9,940 nucleotides of DNA from Actinomycetes bacterium (GTDB lineage Bacteria > Planctomycetota > Phycisphaerae > JAACET01). Of this stretch, positions 1 through 7,719 are shown one piece after another. The first letter of the stretch is position 1. The number at the start of each line of letters is the position of its first letter. The DNA is taken from contig DAOVKO010000059.1 in NCBI GenBank assembly GCA_030631725.1, forward strand, positions 1 through 9,940. The letters are read 5' to 3'. A model generated the notes under the pieces. The model saw only the letters and a program-made list of their open reading frames with translations. It was not told where the DNA came from and did no database searches. Position numbers and translations under genes: made by a program.

Positions 1-1
1 C

Positions 2-565
2 TTCGGCCACGCAGTTTGCGTCGGAGGCGGCGTCGGCACTGCCGTGGTCTATCCCATCGCCGAGGCCTTGGCTGGGTATGGCAACAAAGTCACTGCCATA
101 ATTGGAGGCCGCACAAAGGATTACGTTTTGCTCGAACAGGAGTTGGGCCGCTTCGCTCAGCAGGTTATCCCCACCACCGATGACGGCTCCTATGGGCAAA
201 AGGGTTTTGTTACCGCTGCCCTGAAGGACCTGCTGGACGGCTCCCCCGAGCCGCCCGTCAAGGCCGTCTATGCCGTAGGACCCGTCCCCATGATGAAGGC
301 CGTCAGCGAACTGACCAAACCATACGGCATATACACCGTGGTGAGCCTTAATCCTATCATGGTCGACGGCACTGGAATGTGCGGCGGCTGCCGGGTCACC
401 GTCGACGGCCAAACACGCTTCGCCTGCGTTGACGGCCCGGAATTCGACGGCCATCTGGTCGATTTTGACGAGTTAGCCGACCGGCTTGCAACCTACCGTC
501 AGGCGGAGGGCAAAGCCATGCAGCGATATGAAAATCATCATTGTAAACTGAAGGACGAGTCGTGA
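2..565 (+). CDS. nfnA: NfnA-type ferredoxin-NAD+ reductase subunit (sulfide/dihydroorotate dehydrogenase-like FAD/NAD-binding protein), 5' end cut off
   Basis: The frame is open from the window edge, giving 187 visible residues; family members are usually about 280, so the N-terminal FAD-binding barrel lies outside. Visible is the NAD-binding half, starting with VCVGGGVG and followed by IIGGRTKD and YAVGPVPMM, all typical of the PyrK/NfnA branch of ferredoxin-NADP reductases. The C-terminal [2Fe-2S] site reads D-x4-C-x2-C-x11-C around DGTGMCGGCR and FACVDGPEFDG. An Asp stands where PyrK has its first Cys, as expected for NfnA. In the family, NfnA binds FAD and NAD(H) and pairs with NfnB to bifurcate electrons from NADPH to ferredoxin and NAD+ in the cytoplasm. 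The stop codon overlaps the GTG start of the next gene by 4 bp, so the two are translationally coupled. Older annotations call this the sulfide dehydrogenase beta subunit. Confidence 0.93.
   Translation, partial: FGHAVCVGGGVGTAVVYPIAEALAGYGNKVTAIIGGRTKDYVLLEQELGRFAQQVIPTTDDGSYGQKGFVTAALKDLLDGSPEPPVKAVYAVGPVPMMKAVSELTKPYGIYTVVSLNPIMVDGTGMCGGCRVTVDGQTRFACVDGPEFDGHLVDFDELADRLATYRQAEGKAMQRYENHHCKLKDES
551..555 (+). promoter_or_regulatory. Ribosome binding site for nfnB (AAGGA)
   Basis: AAGGA lies 6 nt before GTG at 562. This supports the GTG start at 562 over the in-frame ATG at 583, which has no comparable motif at the right distance. Confidence 0.7.
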
Positions 566-1983
566 GCTCACCCCCTGATCGTATGACCGCCAAGCAGCGC
601 CTGGCCATCGAACGTCAGAAAATGCCCGAACGCTCGCCCGACGAGCGGTCCAGGGACTTTAATGAAGTCAATCTGGGCTTCACCGCTGAGTTGGCCAAAC
701 TCGAAGCGGCCCGCTGTCTCCAGTGCAAAACGCCCAAGTGCATGGATGGCTGCCCCGTCGGTGTGGATATCAAGAAGTTCCTCGAGCTCGTCGAGGATGG
801 CGATTTTTTGGCCGCTGCGGCCCTCATGCGCCAAACCAATTCATTGCCCGCCTTGACGGGCAGGGTTTGCCCCCAGGAAATACAATGTGAAGCCGAGTGT
901 GTCCGCGGGGTAAAAGGCGAGCCCGTGGCTGTCGGTCACCTCGAACGCTTTATCGCCGATTACGAGCGGGCCGCCGGTGAGCCCACCAATGTCGAAGTCG
1001 CCCCGCCGACGAATAAGAAAGTAGCTATCGTGGGTTCCGGACCGGCCGGCCTGACCGCCGCCGCCGATTTGGCCCGCCAGGGACACGATGTTACCGTCTT
1101 CGAAGCCTTCCACGCCCCCGGAGGGGTCTTGGTTTACGGCATTCCTGAGTTCCGCCTGCCCAAAAAAATCGTTGCCGCCGAGATCGAAAACCTCAAGAAG
1201 CTCGGTGTAAAGATAGAGCTCAATACCATCATTGGCCGTACTTATACCATCGGTCAGCTCTTCGAAAATGGATTTCAGGCCATCTTCGTAGCTAACGGGG
1301 CCGGCCTGCCCGTCTTCTTGGGCGTCCCCGGCGAAAACTACAAAGGCGTCTATTCCGCAAACGAATATCTTACCCGCGTCAATCTCATGGGCGCCTATAA
1401 ATTTCCCAACTGCGACACCCCCATAATGCGTGGTCGGCAGGTCGCCGTAATCGGTGGCGGAAACGTGGCCATGGATTCTGTTCGCACTGCCAAGCGCCTC
1501 GGTGCCGAGAAGGCCACTATCGTCTATCGCCGTTCGGAGAAGGAGATGCCCGCCCGCGCCGAGGAGGTTCACCACGCCCGCGACGAGGGGATTATCTTTG
1601 AGATGCTGACCAATCCGATTCGCATCCTCGGCGACGAAGACGGCTGGGTTAGGGCTATGGAATGCTTACGCATGGAGCTGGGTGAGCCCGACGAGTCCGG
1701 CCGGCGCCGGCCAGTCCCCATCGAAGGCTCCAACTTCACCATGGACGCTGACGTGGTGGTCGTTGCCGTCGGCGCCCGCGCTAATCCGCTGCTGTCCGGC
1801 GCTACTCCGGACCTGAAAATCAACAAGTGGGGCTACATCGAAGTCGACGAGAATCTCCAAACGTCCAAGCCCGGCGTCTTTGCCGGCGGAGACATCGTCC
1901 GCGGCTCAGCCACCGTAATCCTGGCCATGGGCGACGGCCGAGAGGCCGCCAAATCCATCGACAATTACCTCAAAAATGGTTGA
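562..1983 (+). CDS. nfnB: NfnB/GltA-type NADPH-dependent FAD iron-sulfur oxidoreductase
   Basis: This 473-residue protein belongs to the family of glutamate synthase small subunit, NfnB and sulfide dehydrogenase alpha. Two N-terminal [4Fe-4S] motifs are visible: Cys52, 55, 60 and 64 (RCLQC, then KCMDGC), and Cys103, 109 and 113 (VCPQEIQCEAEC). The FAD Rossmann motif VAIVGSGPAGL is at about 154-164. The NADPH-binding motif VAVIGGGNVAMD is at about 294-305, followed by YRRSEKEMPAR. The FAD-closing motif GVFAGGDIVRGSATV is at about 438-452. Length is normal for the family. The preceding nfnA-like gene makes the electron-bifurcating Nfn transhydrogenase (NADPH with NAD+ and ferredoxin) more likely than a true glutamate synthase small subunit, because no GOGAT large subunit is seen. 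Automated annotation may label it gltA. It ends 13 bp before a convergent gene, and no terminator hairpin is evident there. Confidence 0.94.
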   Translation: MSSPPDRMTAKQRLAIERQKMPERSPDERSRDFNEVNLGFTAELAKLEAARCLQCKTPKCMDGCPVGVDIKKFLELVEDGDFLAAAALMRQTNSLPALTGRVCPQEIQCEAECVRGVKGEPVAVGHLERFIADYERAAGEPTNVEVAPPTNKKVAIVGSGPAGLTAAADLARQGHDVTVFEAFHAPGGVLVYGIPEFRLPKKIVAAEIENLKKLGVKIELNTIIGRTYTIGQLFENGFQAIFVANGAGLPVFLGVPGENYKGVYSANEYLTRVNLMGAYKFPNCDTPIMRGRQVAVIGGGNVAMDSVRTAKRLGAEKATIVYRRSEKEMPARAEEVHHARDEGIIFEMLTNPIRILGDEDGWVRAMECLRMELGEPDESGRRRPVPIEGSNFTMDADVVVVAVGARANPLLSGATPDLKINKWGYIEVDENLQTSKPGVFAGGDIVRGSATVILAMGDGREAAKSIDNYLKNG

Positions 1984-1996
1984 TATTGCTCTGTCT

Positions 1997-4105
1997 TCAA
2001 GGTGTCACTAACATTGCGTTCACAATCGCTTTGCTAAAACGTTTTGCAGATTCTGGGCCATTGCCTGTTATTATAAGCCTATCTTGTTCAACTAAGGCCC
2101 CGGTATATTTCGCCCCAGCTTCTTTGAGCTTAATTTCTTGAGAAGGAGCACACGTTGCTCTAACACCATCAAGGACGTTTGCTTTGGCCAATATGGTGGG
2201 TGCGATACAAATTGCTGCAAGAAGTTTCTTCTTCTGTACTGCCTCGCCTGCGATTTTAAGTGCGACCTGGTTGTCAAAAAACTCTCTTGCTCCGGCCCCA
2301 CCTATGAAGATTAGCACATCATAATCGCTAACAACAATATTTTCGATAACAACAGTGGCCTCTGCCGTGCCGCCCAGCATTCCCTTTATATGCCCTGTCT
2401 TCGTACTTGCCACTACAGTCTGTGCGCCTATTCTGTCAAGGGCTGTTTTTGTTTCGAACAGTTCTTCGTCACGAAAGTGCTTACTTGCAATAATTAACAC
2501 GGCTCTTTTGGATGCAATGTTATGATGGGATAAGAAGGAATTGTGTCCTGTCCTCGTATTGATCTGATCAGACAGTAATTCGGCTCCTGGATTATTTGCA
2601 AGGATTGTTGGGATGTGAAATGCGTGGGTGTTCTTATCTAGTGGATTACCGCAAATATCCAGAAACAGTAGCTTTTTTAGTTTTGTCAACGCGGCAACAT
2701 TGCGGATCTGGTTGTCTTTCAAATTTAACGTCTTGAGGTTCGTCAGTCGAAAAATGCTGGGAATCCTACGTATACGGTTGCGTCCAAGGTTTAACGTGTC
2801 CAGATTCGTCAGTTTCGCTAGGGGAAGAATATTATCGATTTGGTTACGCCAGAGTAATAATGTTTTCAATTCTCCTAAGCTTGAAATTGCGGCAATCTTA
2901 TTTATTTGGTTGTAGCGGAGGTCAAGTTCAACCAGATTTGTTAGATTTCTTAGCGGCGAAATGTTGCGTATCTGGTTGTTCCGAAAGCCGAGAGACCTTA
3001 GTTTCGTGAGTTGTGAAATCGGCGAAATATCAGTAATCTGATTATCTCGCATATTGAGCCATTCCAGGTTTGTTAATCCGGAGACAGGAGAAATATCACA
3101 AACTTGATTATGTTCCATGTCAAACTTCGTCAACTTATACAGATTTGAAACGGCTGAAATATTGCTAATGTTATTCGTACGCACATCAAGAAGTGTCAAA
3201 TTTGTTAATCTAGAAACAACTGAGATGTCGGCGATGTGGTTTTCACTTGCATCTAATACCGTCAGCTTTTGTAGATTAGAAAGCGGGGATATGTCTGGAG
3301 ACTGATTCTCGCCAAAATTCAACTTCTCAAGATTTATGAGGTTGGAAAGTGGGGATATGTCATATACTTGGTTGTGCCACAACGTGAGTTCCTTCAATTT
3401 CGTAAGCCGGGAAACAGGCGAAATATCTCTGATTTTATTATCCCGGATGCACAGTAGCTCGAGCTTCGTCAATTTGGCGATTGGAGATATATCAGGGATC
3501 TCATTATATCCCACGTTCAGAGCAACCAGATTCGGCAGGCCTGAAATAGACGAAATGTCTGTAATGCGGTGGTTTCTATACACGTTCAGTACGACCAGAT
3601 TTGTCAAGCGTGAAAGAGGAGAGATGTCACTAATATGGTTGCCCTGCAAATTCAACTCTCTCAAACGGGTCAATTCTGAAAGAGGGGAAATGTCAACGAT
3701 TAGATTGTCTCGAAGATTGAGTTTCTGCAAATTTGTGGCATGCTCGATACCTGTCAAATCCTTGATCTGCCAGCCTCTTGCCGAAAGCATATTCAGAGCA
3801 CGCATATGTTCTGTTGTAATGGCTCCTGCTAAGGGTATCTGTAGGGTTTTACGCACACATGCTTCAAGGCGGGAATCTTTAAAAACAACCAAATTCGGTT
3901 TTGCATGAGAAGCTAAACTGACTGGTTTTTCAAGTTCCCCATCCACATGTTTCGGTGCCTTGGTCAGCGACATTTTTGTATCCCGGCTTGATTCATCGTG
4001 AACCTGGTTGAGTGTCAGTTGTTCGCTGGAGATTGCAAAGGTCGTACTTAACGATATGTTTTGTATTATTAGACAAGAAATCAGTACGCGTGAGATATAG
4101 ACCAT
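1997..4105 (-). CDS. Secreted leucine-rich-repeat protein with C-terminal DJ-1/PfpI domain
   Basis: Protein of 702 residues. An apparent Sec signal peptide comes first (MVYISR, then a hydrophobic stretch ending STTFA at about 20-24). An internalin-like cap follows at about 76-122, including the LTGIEHATNL stretch. Sixteen leucine-rich repeats of about 22 residues run from 123 to 472 on the plan LTxLxxLxLxxNxIxDISPLSx, then a closing cap to about 510. Residues 534-700 resemble DJ-1/PfpI proteins: an acidic FRDEEL segment, FIGGAGAREFF, the nucleophile elbow AAICIAP with Cys633, and a late IITGNGPESA. The start chosen is ATG at 4105 because GGAG lies 8 nt upstream and the signal peptide begins there; the reading frame stays open to 4198. 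The gene lies 17 bp after the permease gene. It is clearly AT-richer than its neighbours. DJ-1/PfpI relatives include proteases, glyoxalases/deglycases and chaperones, so the reaction here is unknown. The LRR part probably binds a protein or glycan outside the membrane. Confidence 0.88.
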   Translation of the reverse strand: MVYISRVLISCLIIQNISLSTTFAISSEQLTLNQVHDESSRDTKMSLTKAPKHVDGELEKPVSLASHAKPNLVVFKDSRLEACVRKTLQIPLAGAITTEHMRALNMLSARGWQIKDLTGIEHATNLQKLNLRDNLIVDISPLSELTRLRELNLQGNHISDISPLSRLTNLVVLNVYRNHRITDISSISGLPNLVALNVGYNEIPDISPIAKLTKLELLCIRDNKIRDISPVSRLTKLKELTLWHNQVYDISPLSNLINLEKLNFGENQSPDISPLSNLQKLTVLDASENHIADISVVSRLTNLTLLDVRTNNISNISAVSNLYKLTKFDMEHNQVCDISPVSGLTNLEWLNMRDNQITDISPISQLTKLRSLGFRNNQIRNISPLRNLTNLVELDLRYNQINKIAAISSLGELKTLLLWRNQIDNILPLAKLTNLDTLNLGRNRIRRIPSIFRLTNLKTLNLKDNQIRNVAALTKLKKLLFLDICGNPLDKNTHAFHIPTILANNPGAELLSDQINTRTGHNSFLSHHNIASKRAVLIIASKHFRDEELFETKTALDRIGAQTVVASTKTGHIKGMLGGTAEATVVIENIVVSDYDVLIFIGGAGAREFFDNQVALKIAGEAVQKKKLLAAICIAPTILAKANVLDGVRATCAPSQEIKLKEAGAKYTGALVEQDRLIITGNGPESAKRFSKAIVNAMLVTP
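2690..3739 (-). repeat. Sixteen tandem LRR units with about 66-bp coding periodicity
   Basis: The 22-residue LRR units give a 66-bp period at DNA level. It is seen on the plus strand as recurring segments resembling GAAATATCxxxAATxTGGTT. One unit (the third) has 23 residues (NHRITDIS). Units are diverged at DNA level, so this is an old protein repeat, not a recent satellite. Units 1-12 end in DISPLS or NIS variants. Units 13-16 drift (KIAAIS, NILPLA, RIPSIF, NVAALT), which marks a change toward the C-terminal cap. Confidence 0.88.
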
Positions 4106-4113
4106 CTTCAATA

Positions 4114-4117
4114 CTCC
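4114..4117 (-). promoter_or_regulatory. Ribosome binding site deciding the start of the LRR-DJ-1 gene
   Basis: On the minus strand GGAG lies 8 nt before ATG at 4105, just after the permease stop. It favours the 702-residue product with an N-terminal signal peptide over longer starts inside the permease gene. Confidence 0.6.
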
Positions 4118-4122
4118 AGCCT

Positions 4123-5991
4123 TTAGACTGCTTCCCGCGTCCGGCCGGATAGCAGGACCACGTCGCGCAATTGCTCGGGATTGGCTGCCTCCATCCACCG
4201 TTTCTCAAAGTCCGGCTCTTCAACGATGTGGGCAATGGCCATCAGGGCCCGCAGATGAAAGTTTCTCTGATCTCTTGAGCCGATGAGCACGAACACCGTC
4301 CGCACCGGCTGATGCAGCTCCGAAAATATAATCCCCGCCTTCGAGCGGATCATCAGCACCGCGAATATATTCTGGCCCTCCACCACGATGTGCGGAATTG
4401 CCAGGCCCGGCTGAATTACCGTGCTGGATTCCTTCTCCCGGGCCAGCAACAGCTCGAACAGCTTGTTTTCCGGTATGTCTATGTGGTCTGCCAGGGCCCT
4501 GGCTGCCCGAGCGAACATGTCCTTTGCCCGGATCGATTCGTCAATGTCCAGGATCGCGCAGTCCTGGATCAGCTTATCGAAGCGGTCGCCCCGAATCCCC
4601 TCTCTTTCTAAAACGATTTTCTTCAGTTCTTGCTCCAGTGCTCTACCCTTTGTCTGCCCGTTAGCCAGTTTGCGCGAGGTAATCCGCCGCACCAGGTAAA
4701 TAAAGGCCGACTCTCTTCCCACTCGCACCTTCCCGTAGAGCAGATACCATCCTACCGCCAGGGCCCCAAAGCCCCCCGTGATCAGCAGCGGCACCGCCCC
4801 CATCTCGATTATTAGAAAAACATAGGAGACGATTGCGCCGATCTGGATCCACGGATACAGTGGGCAGTGGAACACCGGTCGATAGTTCTGAATCTTGCTG
4901 ACCCGCATGATAATCACCGAAACGTTCACCAGCAGGAACATCAGGATCATCATCGTCGAGGCCGTCTTCACCAGGTTCTCGATCGACAAAAAGGCGATCA
5001 CCACCATCATAAAGATCGACGTAGCTATTATGGACACATGCGGCGTGGAAAACCGCCGGTTCACCCTGCCCAAAAAGCGCGGCAAAAGGTCATCCCGCCC
5101 CATGGCCATCGGCGAGCGCGATGCGCTTAGAATCCCCGAATTGGCCGTGGTAATAAAGGCCAGCATAGCCCCAGCCCCGAGAATAAACACCCCAGCAAGG
5201 CCCATGGATTCCTTCGCTCCGAGTGAAATGGGAACTAAAGAATTGCTCAGAGCCCCGCCCTCTACAACGCCGGTGGTTACGAACGTAACCAACAGGTAAA
5301 TAATCATCACCACCACAAAGGCCAAAAACATCCCCAGTGGTATATTGCGACCGGGATTCTTGATCTCCTCAGCCACACTCGCCACTTTTGTCAAACCGCC
5401 AAAAGAAACGAATACCAGTGCCGCCGTAGCCAACACCGAGCCAAAGCCGTGGGGCATAAAATCAGCGAAGTGTTCGTGCTTCATCACTGGCGCCGCTAGA
5501 ACAATGTATAGACCCAACGTCCCCAGCAGGATTCCCACCAGAAGCACCTGGATTCTGCCCACATGTCTGACCCCCACTATATTCAACACACTGAAGAACA
5601 CGCAAAAGGCGATAGCGATGGCCTTGATTTCTATGTCGGAAGTTTCCGGACGAATCAGCGTGGCAAAAGCCCCAATACCGATCAGGGCAAATGCGCTCTT
5701 CAAGGCCAGCGAAAACCAGTTCGCCAGCCCGGCCATCGTGCCCGGCAAGGACCCCAGACTCCGCTCGATGTAAAAATAGCTGCCTCCCGCCTTGGGCATC
5801 GCCGTGGCCAGTTCCGCCTTGCTGAGCATAGCCGGTATTACCAGAACCCCTGCCAAAAGATAAGCCAGGATCATAGCCGGACCTGCCTTGGCAAAGGCGA
5901 TGCCCGGCAGTACGAAAAGACCCGAGCTGATCATCGCCCCAGCCGCTATGCAGAACACCCCCGCAGGGCCCAATTCCTTTTTCAGAGCCAT
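4123..5991 (-). CDS. APC-superfamily amino acid permease fused to a PTS EIIA (type 2/PtsN-like) domain
   Basis: Protein of 622 residues. Residues 1 to about 435 are a multi-pass permease. The N-terminus has GAMISSGLFVLPG, the substrate-binding first helix of amino acid permeases. FVSFGGLTKVASVAEEIKNPGRNIP is the sixth-helix region, and MGRDDLLPRFLG is the conserved loop. After a basic linker (SRKLANGQTKGR), residues of about 470-610 resemble a PTS EIIA type-2 domain, with PGLAIPH carrying the candidate phospho-His534 and SRDQRNFHLRALMAIAHI downstream. Family members import amino acids or amines in the inner membrane. The EIIA domain may allow control by phosphorylation or act only as a binding domain. 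Start ATG at 5991 has AAGGG and AGGA upstream and overlaps the VanZ gene end by 10 bp, so translation is probably coupled. The frame is open further upstream, but that part reads as VanZ gene. The substrate cannot be told from sequence. Confidence 0.9.
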   Translation of the reverse strand: MALKKELGPAGVFCIAAGAMISSGLFVLPGIAFAKAGPAMILAYLLAGVLVIPAMLSKAELATAMPKAGGSYFYIERSLGSLPGTMAGLANWFSLALKSAFALIGIGAFATLIRPETSDIEIKAIAIAFCVFFSVLNIVGVRHVGRIQVLLVGILLGTLGLYIVLAAPVMKHEHFADFMPHGFGSVLATAALVFVSFGGLTKVASVAEEIKNPGRNIPLGMFLAFVVVMIIYLLVTFVTTGVVEGGALSNSLVPISLGAKESMGLAGVFILGAGAMLAFITTANSGILSASRSPMAMGRDDLLPRFLGRVNRRFSTPHVSIIATSIFMMVVIAFLSIENLVKTASTMMILMFLLVNVSVIIMRVSKIQNYRPVFHCPLYPWIQIGAIVSYVFLIIEMGAVPLLITGGFGALAVGWYLLYGKVRVGRESAFIYLVRRITSRKLANGQTKGRALEQELKKIVLEREGIRGDRFDKLIQDCAILDIDESIRAKDMFARAARALADHIDIPENKLFELLLAREKESSTVIQPGLAIPHIVVEGQNIFAVLMIRSKAGIIFSELHQPVRTVFVLIGSRDQRNFHLRALMAIAHIVEEPDFEKRWMEAANPEQLRDVVLLSGRTREAV

Positions 5992-6437
5992 TTCCTGCTT
6001 CCCTTGTAGTTCTTGCCCCGTGCTCGCAACCGCTGGGCCAGCCACAATAATCCCACGCACAACATGCAGGCCGTTATATCGAGGGCCCAATCTATTGCAC
6101 TTCCAGCGCGACCCGGAATAAAAAGCTGCAACAACTCATCCAGCCCCGCATAACCCACAATTATACCCACCATCAGCCACGTCTTCTTCGAACGCAGAGA
6201 TGCTCTGCGAACAAGCCCGGCATTGATAAAAACCAGTAACGTAAGCACAAAATACGCCCCCAGATGCAAAAACTTACCGGATACATGCCAGCCTGGCGGC
6301 ACGTGCTGTTTTGGTATGTGGCTGGCGATGAAAATGCCCACCCAATATACACACAAGATCACCAGGGCCAGCCTGGACTTGCCTGTTTGACCCACAGACC
6401 TCGGCTTACCCGGCTCCATGTTGTGTACTATCTTCAT
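5982..6437 (-). CDS. VanZ-family integral membrane protein
   Basis: Small membrane protein, 151 residues from ATG at 6437. The hydrophobic segments are ALVILCVYWVGIFIASHI, FLHLGAYFVLTLLVFINAG, and two more around MVGIIVGYAGLDELLQLFIP and WALDITACMLCVGLLWL. The family signature is clear: KFLHLGAYF, then DELLQLFIPGRAGSAIDWALD. VanZ proteins are named after the teicoplanin-resistance accessory protein, but most chromosomal members have no assigned function. The start is uncertain. GTG 6479, ATG 6437 and ATG 6419 are all in frame, none has a convincing Shine-Dalgarno, and all overlap the parA 3' end, which suggests translational coupling. A basic, soluble N-terminus (MEPGKPRSVGQTGKSR) precedes the first helix. 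The gene overlaps the downstream permease gene by 10 bp. Confidence 0.85.
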   Translation of the reverse strand: MKIVHNMEPGKPRSVGQTGKSRLALVILCVYWVGIFIASHIPKQHVPPGWHVSGKFLHLGAYFVLTLLVFINAGLVRRASLRSKKTWLMVGIIVGYAGLDELLQLFIPGRAGSAIDWALDITACMLCVGLLWLAQRLRARGKNYKGSRKWL

Positions 6438-7449
6438 CAGTCGTGGATTCGCAGTTCTCGAAGGGCCCCAGGCGTTCACTCGGCCCAGCTGGGTTTACAG
6501 CTTCTATCGCTGGAGTCGATTCGCTTTCGACGGGTAGTTCGCCCCTCTCCTGAGCCGGGCTTAACTCTGCTTCGACAGCCACAACCTCCGCCTCGCCTGC
6601 CTCAGCAGGCACCGTTGCCTGGCGTTTTTCCTCGGGGGGTTGCTCCTCTGTTGTGGCCCGCTGCCAAAAAGCCAGGAGTTCTTCGGCCAGGGCCTTGTAG
6701 TCCTGGGCCCCGTGCGAGCTCGCCGAGTATTCGAAGATGGTTTTACCGTGCCCCGGCGCCTCTGCCAGCCTGATATTTCTACGGATATAAGTTTTGAAGA
6801 TGTGCGCCCCCTGCCACAGCGATTTTAGCGGATGGTCGCTCTTGAAAAACCTGGCTACCTCCTGGGCTACTTCCCCGCACAGGGCCGTACGCGAATCATA
6901 TATACACAGCATCACGCCGCTGATACGCAGTTGGGAGTTGATTCGCCGCTGAACCAGGCTGACTGTCTCCAGTAGTTTGCCCAGTCCCTGCAGGGCCAGA
7001 AAGTGCGGCTGCAGAGCAATGAATACTTCCTCCACGGCCGAGAGGGCGTTGATGGTCAACAGCCCCAGACTCGGCGGACAGTCGATCAGCAGAACATCGT
7101 AGCGATCTTTGGCCGGGTCCAGAGCGTCTCGTAGCAATATCTCTCGACCCACCACGCCGACCAGTTCAACTTCGGCCCCGGCCAGGTCGATCTCGGCGGG
7201 CACCAGATCCATGTTCGGCCGGACCGTCCGCACACATTCTTCCAGGCTTACCGACCCGCCCAGAAGTTCATACACGCTTGGTTTGGCTTCACCCGGTTCC
7301 AGACCAAGGTGCATGGTCAAGTGTGCTTGCGGATCCAGATCCACCAGGCACACTCGCTGCCCTGCCAGGCTCAGGGCCGCTCCGAGGTTAACGCTCGTAG
7401 TGGTCTTGCCAACTCCGCCTTTCTGATTGGTGATCGCGATACTGTGCAA
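6406..7449 (-). CDS. ParA/Soj-family ATPase with acidic C-terminal extension
   Basis: The deviant Walker A motif KGGVGKTTT is at about residues 10-18, with the signature Lys next to the glycines. DLDPQAH and LLIDCPPSLG are the other nucleotide-site motifs. IRRNIRLAEAPGHGKTIFEY is the C-terminal ParA/Soj signature. The ATPase core ends near residue 262. The last 80 or so residues are rich in Glu, Ala, Pro and Ser and look disordered, unlike short chromosomal Soj proteins. ParA ATPases form ATP-dependent dimers on DNA or membranes to segregate chromosomes, plasmids or protein complexes. No parB and no parS-like palindrome is seen here, so this is an orphan. There is no ATG. TTG at 7449 has GGAG 7 nt upstream and is preferred; TTG at 7455 is too close to that motif. 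A stop at 7468-7470 closes the frame. The gene heads the minus-strand run. Confidence 0.92.
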   Translation of the reverse strand: MHSIAITNQKGGVGKTTTSVNLGAALSLAGQRVCLVDLDPQAHLTMHLGLEPGEAKPSVYELLGGSVSLEECVRTVRPNMDLVPAEIDLAGAEVELVGVVGREILLRDALDPAKDRYDVLLIDCPPSLGLLTINALSAVEEVFIALQPHFLALQGLGKLLETVSLVQRRINSQLRISGVMLCIYDSRTALCGEVAQEVARFFKSDHPLKSLWQGAHIFKTYIRRNIRLAEAPGHGKTIFEYSASSHGAQDYKALAEELLAFWQRATTEEQPPEEKRQATVPAEAGEAEVVAVEAELSPAQERGELPVESESTPAIEAVNPAGPSERLGPFENCESTTDEDSTQHGAG

Positions 7450-7482
7450 GGCCAAGCTCCACTCGGGCTAAGTCCGTGCCCG

Positions 7483-7511
7483 ATTATAGGCCCCCGCATG
7501 GGTCAACACAA
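7483..7511 (-). promoter_or_regulatory. Predicted promoter of the parA-led gene run
   Basis: On the minus strand a perfect TATAAT lies at 7483-7488. TTGTGT lies 17 nt upstream at 7506-7511, a weak -35 that matches the first three consensus bases. Transcription would start near 7476, giving a leader of about 27 nt before TTG 7449. An inverted repeat, TCGGGC/GCCCGA with a 9-nt loop (7463-7483), lies between the -10 box and the ribosome site and could be an operator or a leader hairpin. Sigma-70-type reading is assumed. Confidence 0.5.
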
Positions 7512-7719
7512 GTCTCTATCGCTTCTGCAGCCGCTGCTCCAGCCGAGCTTCTGGCGAACTGGTCCCTGGGCTTATTCCCAACACCTGCCAGCCCTTACAG
7601 CTTCCTCAACCGTCCCCTCTTGCCCTGCTGCCCTGCGGCTGCTTGGCCGTGGCCTCTCTCCACCAGCGATCCGACCAACCCCCTGCCCTTTCACCTGCCC
7701 CCATCCAACCCCCGGGCGC
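7512..7719. other. Non-coding spacer between the parA promoter and the upstream terminator
   Basis: About 200 bases, pyrimidine-rich on the plus strand (many CCC and CCT runs). Frames are open here on both strands, but they show no recognisable motifs, no start with a ribosome site and no family resemblance. I see no tRNA or other structured RNA. Confidence 0.5.

Noticed and set aside
841..1575. Long minus-strand open frame opposite nfnB
   Set aside because: nfnB has full family motifs over the whole stretch. The antisense frame is a by-product of its GC-rich codon use.
2690..3739. CRISPR-like periodic repeats of about 66 bp
   Set aside because: Units are diverged and encode in-frame LRRs with no constant repeat or unique spacers. 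This is a protein repeat.
3336..3908. Plus-strand open frame opposite the LRR gene
   Set aside because: It shows the 22-residue periodicity only because it mirrors the LRR codons; no start signal or family match is visible.
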